Positions 37,588-45,306 of a stretch of 64,000 nt of DNA are shown here, piece after piece. Made by a program: the position numbers and the translations under genes. The notes under the pieces are model-generated. The model did no database searches and was not told the origin of the DNA. It worked only from the letters and a program-made list of their open reading frames with translations. The number at the start of each line of letters is the position of its first letter. Positions within the stretch are counted from its first letter, which is position 1. The DNA lies in contig NZ_CATKVU010000006.1 of the NCBI RefSeq assembly GCF_949820605.1, positions 2,987,001 to 3,051,000 of the forward strand. Direction: 5' to 3'. The DNA comes from Segatella copri. GTDB taxonomy: Bacteria; Bacteroidota; Bacteroidia; Bacteroidales; Bacteroidaceae.

Positions 37588-38562
37588 TTATGAATTTAAT
37601 GTCTTAGCATGCACACACTTCATGTTCTTTTCCAGCTGGGCGGTAGAGCTGGCTCCTACCAATACGCTGGTTACACCTTTCTGCTGCAATATCCAGGCAA
37701 GTGCCATTTCGGCGAGTGTTTCGTCTCTTTCTCCTGCTTCTGCGTTCCATTTCTTGAGCTGTTCCAGCAGTTCTGGAGTTAGAGCAGAGTGTTTCAGAAA
37801 ATGCTCTTTTGCCATACGGCTGTCTGCCGGTATTCCGTTGAGATATCGGTCGGTTAGAAGTCCCTGTGCCAGAGGTGAGAACGAGATGAAACCGATGCCG
37901 TTTTCTGCGCAATAATCTAAGGTTCCATTCTCTTGTGGCGCATGGTCGAGCATGTTGAGTCTGTCCTGAAAAATGAGCAGCGGACAGTCGCGCTCCTTCA
38001 GATATTGATCAGCAAACTTCAGGGCTTCCAGTGGCCAGCGGCTGATGCCGAGATAAAGAGCCTTGCCTTGCTTCACGATGTCTACCATGGCTTGAAGGGT
38101 TTCTTCGAGCGGTGTGTTCGGATCGTAGCGGTGGCTGTAGAAGAGGTCAACATACTCGAGATTCATTCTCTTGAGACTCTGATTCAGACTGGCCATCAGA
38201 TACTTACGGGAACCCCAGTTGCCGTAAGGACCTTCCCACATATCATAACCTGCTTTGGTTGAGATAAAGAGTTCATCGCGATAGGATTTGAAATCATCTT
38301 TCATCAGTCTGCCCATCGTTTCCTCTGCACTTCCGTATGGAGGTCCATAGTTGTTAGCCAGGTCGAAGTGGGTGATACCATGGTCGAAGGCATAGTGAGT
38401 GATGGCACGACTTCTTTCGTAAGGATCTACCTCTCCGAAGTTGTGCCAGAATCCCAAACTTATTTTAGGCAGCAAGATACCACTCTTGCCGCATCTCTTG
38501 TAGAGTGCTTCTGCATCGCTATAGCGATTGGCGTCAGCATGATAAATACCTTTAATGTCCAT
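37588..38562 (-). CDS. Aldo/keto reductase (YghZ-like)
   Basis: 324 residues. The catalytic tetrad is visible in THFDLANNYGPPYGSAEE (D and Y), FISTKAGYDMW (K) and LFYSHRYDP (H). The C-terminal NADPH-binding segment has SVLVGASSTAQLEKN. The subgroup resembles L-glyceraldehyde-3-phosphate or methylglyoxal reductases (YghZ). A minus-strand TACCTTTG at 38747-38754 would give a leader of about 180 bases that contains the solitary ACTCTTCACC repeat. Confidence 0.92.
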   Translation of the reverse strand: MDIKGIYHADANRYSDAEALYKRCGKSGILLPKISLGFWHNFGEVDPYERSRAITHYAFDHGITHFDLANNYGPPYGSAEETMGRLMKDDFKSYRDELFISTKAGYDMWEGPYGNWGSRKYLMASLNQSLKRMNLEYVDLFYSHRYDPNTPLEETLQAMVDIVKQGKALYLGISRWPLEALKFADQYLKERDCPLLIFQDRLNMLDHAPQENGTLDYCAENGIGFISFSPLAQGLLTDRYLNGIPADSRMAKEHFLKHSALTPELLEQLKKWNAEAGERDETLAEMALAWILQQKGVTSVLVGASSTAQLEKNMKCVHAKTLNS

Positions 38563-38597
38563 TATTCCTTATATTTTTTATTACGGCGAAGAGCCAG

Positions 38598-38703
38598 AAA
38601 CTCTTCACTCTTCACCTTTCATTTGTAAATGCCTATAAACAAGGCATTTGGCGTGGTGAAGAGTTTTTGTTCACTCTTCACCCACTCTTCACCACTCTTC
38701 ACC
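38598..38703. repeat. Solitary copy of the ACTCTTCACC repeat
   Basis: 106 bp aligning along its length with the inverted repeats around the VirE-type gene (62213-62319 and 63661-63767). It has the same order of units: ACTCTTCACTCTTCACC, a central part with AAATGCC-ATAAAC, GGTGAAGAG on the opposite strand, then three ACTCTTCACC-type units. The central part forms its own hairpin (AAATGCC/GGCATTT). No VirE gene is nearby. Confidence 0.88.
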
Positions 38704-38876
38704 GGTATGTGGTTAGGAGCCTGCCGGCTCTTCCTTTTCTACATCGCAAAGGTAATAAAAATATTCAATATAATCGTTGTATTGAATAAAAATTATATTT
38801 TTTTCGATATGGAAGAGTAAGTGGGGATGTAGTAAAGGTCGATTGGTTATGGAAAAACATTCTGTTTGTTTGATAT

Positions 38877-38914
38877 GCTTTATCAAAATACACTTTTAAG
38901 GAAGACTTTTTGTA
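38877..38914 (+). repeat. Remnant of the ATPase promoter module
   Basis: ATACACTTTTAAGGAAGAC followed by TTTTTGTACTATAAGAAATAAAAG resembles the module upstream of the DUF4143 ATPase (42251-42360), but no ATPase gene follows. The gap 38704-39239 otherwise holds promoter motifs for the genes on either side and nothing else recognised. Confidence 0.6.
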
Positions 38915-39190
38915 CTATAAGAAATAAAAGTTAGCAGTGTGATAGGAAGATGTGCCGACATCTAATCGTGGTGCAACAAGTTTGCTGGTGCCACAGCGGT
39001 TTATAATTTCTTGGTGGCAGACGATGAAGAACATCTCCAACTCATGCGAAACAAATGGCGACCGAGAATGTTCTTTGGCTTTAGGTCCTAAATTTGTCAT
39101 ATTGTTGCTCTTTCGCTGGGCTTTTTGTTTATATGAGGCAAAAGATATTAAAAAATCATTTAAAAATAGATGACTTTCAGTATTATTCAG

Positions 39191-39198
39191 TACTTTTG
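39191..39198 (+). promoter_or_regulatory. -7 promoter motif for the monooxygenase-like gene
   Basis: TACTTTTG followed by CACCG, 42 bp upstream of the ATG at 39240. Confidence 0.6.
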
Positions 39199-39239
39199 CA
39201 CCGACAGTATTTGAAAGTATAAATTTAAATATTACAGAC

Positions 39240-39530
39240 ATGATAAGACTGAATGTATTTTTTGAAGTGAAAGAAGGAGTGGATATGGAGCAACTTAATG
39301 CCCTGTGTCAGGAGTTAGTGGAAAAGTCATTGGATGACGAAGGCAACATTGCCTATGATTATTTCGTTAGTGGTACTCGTGATGGCGTGATGATGATATG
39401 TGAGACTTGGCAGAATGCTAAGGTGCTGAAAACTCACATGGAGTCTGCTCACTTTACCACATTGGTTCCTCAAATAGAGGCTTTGACCAAACATGGATTG
39501 AAATTGGAACAATTTCAGTTTGAGAAATAA
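39240..39530 (+). CDS. Antibiotic biosynthesis monooxygenase (ABM) domain protein
   Basis: 96 residues, a single dimeric alpha/beta ABM domain, as in YgiN-type proteins: IRLNVFFEVKEGVDMEQLNALCQELVEKSL, then CETWQNAKVLKTHMESAHF and the C-terminal strand. Members act on quinones or polyketides or have no known substrate. It stands alone between the repeat region and the ATPase zone. Confidence 0.85.
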   Translation: MIRLNVFFEVKEGVDMEQLNALCQELVEKSLDDEGNIAYDYFVSGTRDGVMMICETWQNAKVLKTHMESAHFTTLVPQIEALTKHGLKLEQFQFEK

Positions 39531-39682
39531 CAAAGTTTTCTTAAAGACGATATGTAGTATGAAACTTCACATAGTCTTGCACAACTTTTTCATGAGTGTC
39601 TATTTGGAAAAAACTCTAAATTGAAAAATTAGGGGAAATTAGAGGAGAATGTCCCCTAATTTCCCCTACAAGTTATTGGTAG

Positions 39683-39926
39683 TTCCAGTCTTGCTCAAAT
39701 CTAGAGAGTATCAGTCTCCCAGGCTTAACCACCATCGCAGAGAGCACTTTCGATGGTTGTAGTAAACTACAGGAAGTAAGAGTTCCTAGCACATTGGAGC
39801 GTATCGGTGACATGGCTTTCAACAATTGCAACAATTTGAACAACGTATATACTTATACCGTTCTCCCTATCAACATCGACCAGAATACGTTTACCAATTT
39901 CAAGGCTACTACCCTTTGGGTGCCAT
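39683..39926 (+). pseudogene. Leucine-rich repeat (BspA-like) fragment, copy A
   Basis: Translation in the frame of 39794 gives LRR_5 repeats: SLPGLTTIAESTFDGCSKLQEVRVPSTLERIGDMAFNNC and ending in ATTLWVPFG, after which the sequence switches to the complement of an ATPase gene. An in-frame TAG (in CTAGAG) replaces a leucine TTG of copy B at 48058. Without start or signal peptide it is a fragment of a surface LRR protein. Confidence 0.8.
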
Positions 39927-39949
39927 TTGGGATTATATTCTGTACTATT

Positions 39950-40444
39950 TTACATCATTTCCTTCTTAAACCAAAGCTCGAACACACAGTCGGCGATGAA
40001 AACTCCATCCTTTTCCAAGGTGATCAATTCCTTGTCGATGAGGGCTTTCTTGATGCGGTCGATATTGGATTTGCTGCCCAGCGGATAGGTTTCAGCTACA
40101 GCCTGGGCGGTGAAACCTGAGTGGACGCCACTGCAGAGGAGGCGCAGAAAATTGAGTTGATAGGTGGTTAAGTCCTCGGTTTGCTGTATGAAAAGACCAT
40201 GACATTGTTGCAGCAAGGCGCTGATGCCACTTTGTAAGGTTTCTTCGTTTACTTCTTTCTCGGTTTCTGCCATCACGTTCCAAGCTAGTTGCTGCACGTA
40301 GGAAGAATAGTTCTTTATGGTTTCACAGATTCTTGTTGCATATTCCTCAGATATACTCTTACCATATTTCTCGAACCGGGAGCAGATGAAAGGCACCCAA
40401 TATTCTGTAGGGATGCAATCCAGGTGAAGCATCTCTCCAAACAT
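39950..40444 (-). pseudogene. 5'-truncated AAA ATPase fragment, copy A
   Basis: The last 164 codons of the ATPase that is complete at 55343-56467: MFGEMLHLDCIPTEYWVPFICSRFEKYGK to the C-terminus ADCVFELWFKKEMM. The Walker motifs are gone. At the break the sequence continues directly into AAGCAAAAAAAGTTCAC, the region upstream of the intact gene, so an internal deletion removed the 5' part. Confidence 0.85.
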
Positions 40445-40451
40445 AAGCAAA

Positions 40452-40498
40452 AAAAGTTCACAAGGTTGTGGACCATAAACTTGTGAACTTTTAATATT
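40452..40498. repeat. GTTCACAAG hairpin, copy A
   Basis: AAGTTCACAAG and CTTGTGAACTT form a perfect stem around about 14 bases containing GTTGTGGACC. The same element occurs at about 48809-48855 and 56511-56550, each time upstream of the same ATPase family. Confidence 0.8.
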
Positions 40499-40569
40499 AT
40501 TTTGTAAATCAAGCATTTAAATGTGAGGAGAATTTACAGGCTAAGAGTCTGAGTGTGTTCTTTGTCTCA

Positions 40570-42018
40570 TTAAATAAACAATTCATCCATCGTAATCTGT
40601 TTCTGTACGATGTCGCTATGTTTGTTCTGCTTCAATCCGAAAGAAGTAATCAATGTGAGGAGAAGCGATTTGGAAGTCTTAGTCTCTTCTGTGAAGATAC
40701 GCAGTTTCTCCAGCAACTTCTCCTCATATTCCTTGCTGATTTCGAATTTGCTCTTGTAGAATTTCATCTCACAGATATTGATGGTTTCATCTTTCCGGTC
40801 TATCAGCAAGTCTATTTGAGTTCCCTTTTCTGTGTTGCTGCTTCGCCATGAGCAAACCAAGGTCTGTACTCCCGAAATTCCCAGGGCGTGCTTGATTTTG
40901 GCTATATGGTTTAGACAAAGCATCTCGAAAGACAAGCCAGCCCAAGTATGGTATAGCTGACTGTTCTGGGAGGATGACCAGAAACTGGAATCCTGATACT
41001 TGTTGTGCTTGATGAAACAGAAGTAGAAGAGTGTATAGAAATCTACTAACTGGAATAAGGTGTTTCGCTTTTGGCGAATGTCGGATGTCATCTTATTGGC
41101 TGTACTGAATGGTTCATACAGACGGATGAATCCGCATTGTTCCAATTCTTCCTGTACTGTAGAGAAGGCTCCGTTATCTTTTCCTCCCGATGCCTTGACC
41201 AGTTCCTGTCGGGTCATACCCATTCCTTTGGTAGCAAGGGCAGTAACCACGGCGATATGGTCGGCTGATTTCTTAAACAAAGCTCTGTATAAGTCGTTGA
41301 ACTCATCTTTCAGTTCTGCATTGTCTGCGAAAAACAGCTGGTCGATGTTCTGTGCCAGACTTTTCGATTTATCCATCATTGACAGATAATAAGGTATTCC
41401 TCCCATAACCATATAGCATTCTGCTATCTGTTTTCGGCTGTAGCCGAAGTGGTAAGCCTTGAAGTATTCTTCACATTCGTGCAGGGTGAATGGTTTTACA
41501 ATCATATGATGGGTCAGTCGGTTGTGCAAGCCACCACGGTTGCGAATCAGGTTGTTGATCATCCAGGAGGTGGCGGATCCGCAAACGATGAGTTTGATGT
41601 CGTTGCGCAGTACAGCCCAGCTGTTCCAGAAGTTTTCCAGTGCTGGTATGAATCCCGATTTGGCGGTATCCATCCATGGCAATTCATCGATGAATATTAC
41701 TTTCTTGCCTTCCGGAAGTGTTTCTATGTATTGTGACAGGGCATAGAATGCCAGCAGCCAGCTCTTGAATGTCTGCAGAGTGGTGGAGTGGGTATATTTT
41801 TGCAGGGCAATGCTGAAGTTGACAAGCTGTTCGCCTTTGGCAACTCCGTTCATTCCTGTCATGAAGAAGGCAAAATGGTCCTCTACGGCTTTTCTGATGA
41901 GAAAAGTCTTGCCTACACGTCGTCTTCCATAGACGGCGATAAACTCTGATCTATCGGAGTTTATATATTCATTGAGCAGTTTGAGTTCTGCTTCTCTTCC
42001 TATCAGTCTCTGTTCCAT
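40570..42018 (-). CDS. AAA-family ATPase with DUF234-type nuclease-like tail, copy A
   Basis: 482 residues. Walker A GRRRVGKT at 31-38, Walker B KVIFIDELPWMD, sensor-like VCGSATSWM, and a winged-helix region near 245-320. The C-terminal part (about 330-482) has GTQIDLLIDRKDETINICEMKFY, with D and E-x-K spaced as in PD-(D/E)XK nucleases. This ATPase_2/DUF234 family is abundant in Bacteroidetes and archaea, and its role is unknown. Nearly identical to copy B at 48927. Confidence 0.88.
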   Translation of the reverse strand: MEQRLIGREAELKLLNEYINSDRSEFIAVYGRRRVGKTFLIRKAVEDHFAFFMTGMNGVAKGEQLVNFSIALQKYTHSTTLQTFKSWLLAFYALSQYIETLPEGKKVIFIDELPWMDTAKSGFIPALENFWNSWAVLRNDIKLIVCGSATSWMINNLIRNRGGLHNRLTHHMIVKPFTLHECEEYFKAYHFGYSRKQIAECYMVMGGIPYYLSMMDKSKSLAQNIDQLFFADNAELKDEFNDLYRALFKKSADHIAVVTALATKGMGMTRQELVKASGGKDNGAFSTVQEELEQCGFIRLYEPFSTANKMTSDIRQKRNTLFQLVDFYTLFYFCFIKHNKYQDSSFWSSSQNSQLYHTWAGLSFEMLCLNHIAKIKHALGISGVQTLVCSWRSSNTEKGTQIDLLIDRKDETINICEMKFYKSKFEISKEYEEKLLEKLRIFTEETKTSKSLLLTLITSFGLKQNKHSDIVQKQITMDELFI

Positions 42019-42250
42019 CGTTATTTTCTTTTTGCAAAGAATAATGCAAGCGAGCGCAATGAAAGCTTGCTTTCAAATTGCGAGTGCAACTTATTTTCTG
42101 CGCAAAGATATGAAAAAATACCCATTAGCGCAGATTATCTGCGTATTTTGGCCTTTTTATTTAATACAGAATCATCGGCAAGAAGGGATAAACAGGGGCT
42201 ATAGTTTCTTCAGTTTGGCCCCATTGATTTGTTAGATGGCTATTATAAAA

Positions 42251-42367
42251 TACACTTTAAAGGACGACTTTTTGTGATTTTCCACACTTTTAAGAACGAC
42301 TTTTTGTAGTTTTATACATTTTTAAGGACGACTTTTTGTGCTCTTTGAAATAAAAAATGTATCTTTG
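42251..42367 (+). promoter_or_regulatory. Three operator-like direct repeats and promoter of the DUF4143 ATPase
   Basis: Three copies of a unit with the core AAGGACGACTTTTTGTG (one copy AAGAACGAC) lie at about 42251-42276, 42283-42308 and 42314-42340, spaced about 31 bp, three helical turns. They precede TATCTTTG at 42360-42367. Such phased repeats just upstream of a promoter suggest binding of a regulator. Confidence 0.7.
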
Positions 42368-42397
42368 CATTCTGAAATATCAAATAATCAGATAGTT

Positions 42398-43690
42398 ATG
42401 AAGAGAAATGCCATCAAATACCTATATCAATGGAAAGCAAGCAACGACCGAAAGCCGTTGATCATGCTTGGAGCCCGCCAAGTTGGCAAAACCTGGCTGA
42501 TGCAGGAATTTGCCACAGAGGCCTATACCCATAGTGCGTATATAAACTTTGAAGACAATGAAATGCTCCGGGAAGTTTTTGCTCATGACTTTGATATCCC
42601 CCGCATTATTAATAGCATACAATGGAGTACAGGCGTTACTATAGACGAAGATACGCTTATTATCCTTGATGAGATACAAGAAGCGCCCAGGGGTATCACA
42701 GCATTAAAGTATTTTGCGGAAAAAGCACCTCAATATCATGTCGTAGCTGCAGGTTCATTGCTCGGAATAGCAATGCATCAGAATGACTCTTTTCCTGTAG
42801 GTAAGGTAGATTTCATGCATTTATATCCCCTCACATTCTTTGAATTTCTAGATGCAATCGGTGAAAGCCGTATGGTTGAACTGCTGATGTCAAAGGATTG
42901 GAATATGATAACCATGTTCCGGAATAAATTTGAGGAATGTCTGCGACAGTATTATCTGGTCGGGGGAATGCCGGCTGTAGTACAGTCTTTTGCCAGCGAG
43001 GGAAATCTGTCTGAAGTCAGAAGCATTCAAAAAGGAATCCTTGAAGCGTATGAGCGTGATTTTTCCAAACATGCTCCGGCCATAGAAGTTCCACGTATCC
43101 GAATGGTATGGAAATCCATCCCATCCCAGCTTGCCAAGGAAAACAAGAAATTCATCTATGGTGCCGTCAAGGAAGGAGCTAGAGCAAAGGATTTTGAGCT
43201 CGCTATCGAATGGCTGAAAGATGCAGGGTTGATCTATAAGGTAAACCGTTGTAAGAAAGCCCTGTTGCCATTGGCTGCATACGAGGATTTTTCTGCTTTC
43301 AAGTTATTCCTGTCTGATGTGGGACTGATGGGAGCCATGAGCAATATTCCTGCCCAAAGCTTGCTGGAAGGAAATGTGCTGTTTTCAGATTTTAAGGGGG
43401 CACTGACAGAGCAGTATGTCCTGCAGCAGCTTAAGGAGAAATCTTCCTTGTCTATCTATTATTGGTCGGCAGAAAATTCACGTGGTGAAATAGATTTTCT
43501 AGTGCAGGATGAAGAAAGAATCATTCCGATAGAAGTAAAGGCTGAGGAGAATTTGCAGGCTAAGAGTTTGAGGGTGTTTGTAGAGCGCAATCAGGGATTG
43601 AAAGGTATGCGCCTATCCATGTCACCTTATAGAGAGCAGGATTGGCTTGCCAATTATCCATTATATTCCGTGTCTGCAATATTTGGATAA
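42398..43690 (+). CDS. DUF4143-type AAA ATPase
   Basis: 430 residues from ATG 42398; the earlier frame start at 42338 lies inside the promoter. Walker A GARQVGKT at 25-32, Walker B LIILDEIQEAP, arginine-containing PLTFFEFL, then the DUF4143 region and the PD-(D/E)XK-like RGEIDFLVQDEERIIPIEVKAEEN. The family, also called ATPase_AAA_14 plus DUF4143, is very numerous in Bacteroidetes and has no agreed function. It is flanked on both sides by the same approximately 240-bp repeat. Confidence 0.9.
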   Translation: MKRNAIKYLYQWKASNDRKPLIMLGARQVGKTWLMQEFATEAYTHSAYINFEDNEMLREVFAHDFDIPRIINSIQWSTGVTIDEDTLIILDEIQEAPRGITALKYFAEKAPQYHVVAAGSLLGIAMHQNDSFPVGKVDFMHLYPLTFFEFLDAIGESRMVELLMSKDWNMITMFRNKFEECLRQYYLVGGMPAVVQSFASEGNLSEVRSIQKGILEAYERDFSKHAPAIEVPRIRMVWKSIPSQLAKENKKFIYGAVKEGARAKDFELAIEWLKDAGLIYKVNRCKKALLPLAAYEDFSAFKLFLSDVGLMGAMSNIPAQSLLEGNVLFSDFKGALTEQYVLQQLKEKSSLSIYYWSAENSRGEIDFLVQDEERIIPIEVKAEENLQAKSLRVFVERNQGLKGMRLSMSPYREQDWLANYPLYSVSAIFG

Positions 43691-43709
43691 TTATATAGGT
43701 ATAGTATGC

Positions 43710-43762
43710 AGATAATCAGCGCTAATGGTATGAAAAAAGCACATTAGCGCAGATTATCTGCG
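43710..43762 (+). terminator. Hairpin after the DUF4143 ATPase
   Basis: GCAGATAATCAGCGCTAATG and its near-perfect reverse complement (one mismatch) at 43743-43762 are followed by GTGTTTTGGTCTTTTTG. The arm GCGCAGATTATCTGCG recurs at 42128-42143 and, slightly changed, at about 50540. Confidence 0.7.
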
Positions 43763-43960
43763 TGTTTTGGTCTTTTTGTTTAATACAGAATCATCGGAGG
43801 GGGGGATAAACATGGGCTATAGTTTCTTCAGTTTGGCCCCATTGATTTGTTAGATGGCTAATATAAAATACACTTTTAAGGACGACTTTTAGTGCTATTT
43901 GAAGTAAAAAATGTATTTTTGCATTCAGAAACATCAAATAATCAGATAGTTATGAAGAGG
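43741..43960 (+). repeat. Empty copy of the ATPase promoter module
   Basis: About 210 bp nearly identical to 42122-42405, but with only one AAGGACGACTTTT unit (43878 on). It keeps the -7-like TATTTTTG and ATGAAGAG, the first bases of the ATPase gene; the similarity stops there and the next minus-strand gene's end follows. Confidence 0.8.
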
Positions 43961-44443
43961 TTACTTCATTAAAATTGATTTATTATTGTAGCCATAGCCG
44001 ATAATCTTGACGTCTACTTTTGAATGGATTAAAGTTGGTGAACCTTGTATCTTGTATTGGAAGTAGATTGTATCTATTTTCTCTGTTGTGGCTATTTTGA
44101 GAGTTTTAACTTGATTGAATATTTCCATTGTTATCTTTTTGAATTTTTTATTGTCGCAAATAACCACTCTTTTTTTTACAATATATCCTTGTTGGTCTGT
44201 CTTGTACTCAATAGCAACGTATGCCTCCAAATTATTTTTTTGAAACTCAATAGGATATTTACATTTTCTTTTCAATTCGTTTATAAACAACTCTTTATTT
44301 CTATAGTCAGGATTACCTGTGCTTACTTGGCATACATCAAATAGTTGCGGAGACGTTCCCACAAGAGACACATTAGTATTGGAGTTGCATGAATCAAATA
44401 CTACCAAAACTGTCAATAATATAATACCCACTAATTCCTTCAT
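43961..44443 (-). CDS. Putative lipoprotein with TonB-C-like segment
   Basis: 160 residues. A signal peptide ending in FDSC (VGIILLTVLVVFDSC) suggests a lipoprotein. The middle part, INELKRKCKYPIEFQKNNLEAYVAIEYKTDQQGYIVKKRVV, resembles the beta-alpha-beta C-terminal domain of TonB-type proteins. It ends exactly where the empty promoter module begins, so its 3' end may have been moved by recombination. Confidence 0.6.
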   Translation of the reverse strand: MKELVGIILLTVLVVFDSCNSNTNVSLVGTSPQLFDVCQVSTGNPDYRNKELFINELKRKCKYPIEFQKNNLEAYVAIEYKTDQQGYIVKKRVVICDNKKFKKITMEIFNQVKTLKIATTEKIDTIYFQYKIQGSPTLIHSKVDVKIIGYGYNNKSILMK

Positions 44444-44508
44444 CTTTATTCTATATGATTTTATCTATGACACATATGCCTTGGAAAGCCTTTATGCAAT
44501 CCTCGGCG

Positions 44509-44868
44509 TTAACTAACTCTGACAACGTAGAACACACCTTGTTTCGGCTTTGCATTGCCCTCGTCCAATCTGCGAAATACCTCGTCTATGTGCTTATTGG
44601 TTGCTTCAATGTGCTTATCGGTATCTTGTTGATGTTGCAGGATTTCCAACTGATGATATTCCATCGTTTCCAAACGACTAAAAACAGAAGCATTGTTTAC
44701 CATAAAGTGACGCATGGAAACAAATGCTCGCATGATCTGAATATTAACCTCAATAGCTGTTTGTGAACGAAGAACGCTACTAAGCATTGCCACGCCTTGC
44801 TCTGTAAAAGCATAAGTTGAATAGCGGTTGCCGCCTCTTCCATTTGAGATCACAATTTGTGACCTCAA
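44509..44868 (-). pseudogene. ORF6N (KilA-N-like) domain protein, N-terminally truncated
   Basis: About 119 codons with LRSQIVISNGRGGNRYSTYAFTEQGVAMLSSVL and AIEVNIQIMRAFVSMRHFM, the second half of an ORF6N anti-repressor-like domain, then a coiled-coil tail with HQQDTDKHIEATNKHIDEVF. The first half of the domain is missing, with an in-frame stop four codons before the TTG at 44868. It is a decayed phage-type gene. Confidence 0.75.
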
Positions 44869-45054
44869 ACGTGTTGTTACTTATTATTGCATTCAAAGGT
44901 AGTGCTTTTAGCCTTTAAGCCACTATTGCACAACCCCTTTTTTTGAAAAAAACGTAAAATTAATAGTTTTATTGCTGTGATTGTACTTTTATTAACTAAA
45001 GTTTCCCACCCCAAAATAATAGGGTAAAAATAACAGTTTCTCGATAAAAAGTTG

Positions 45055-45306
45055 TATCTTTGTAATCGCTAAAGAACAAAATTGAAGAAGTTCCTCCAAG
45101 GGTGGAATATTCTTTCACACCAATAGCCAAGGACTTCTTGTGAGAAATCAGTTACGTCATAGAATGGGGGCAGCTGCATTTTGAGCAGATAGTGAAGGGT
45201 AGAAAATAATCATATATATACATTTATATTCTTTAACTAAACATTGTGCAGTCATCAAGCCTTTGATGTATCTATATCAAAATAGATAGTACGAAACAAT
45301 TCGCTC
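45055..45306 (+). promoter_or_regulatory. Promoter and long leader of the sigma/barrel fusion gene
   Basis: TATCTTTG at 45055-45062 matches the -7 element. The leader of about 235 bases to the ATG at 45307 holds a possible stem (GAAGAAGTTCCT with AGGACTTCTT) and no ORF of note. The rest of the gap 44869-45054 shows nothing recognisable. Confidence 0.5.

Larger units (their letters stand above)
39683..42205. repeat. 2.5-kb duplicated block, copy A
   Basis: Matches 48040-50616 with a constant offset of 8,357 bp from 39683 to 42018 (no insertion or deletion) and only scattered substitutions. After that, copy B has a 6-bp insertion and a different hairpin. The block contains the LRR fragment, the truncated ATPase fragment and a complete ATPase gene. 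Confidence 0.93.
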
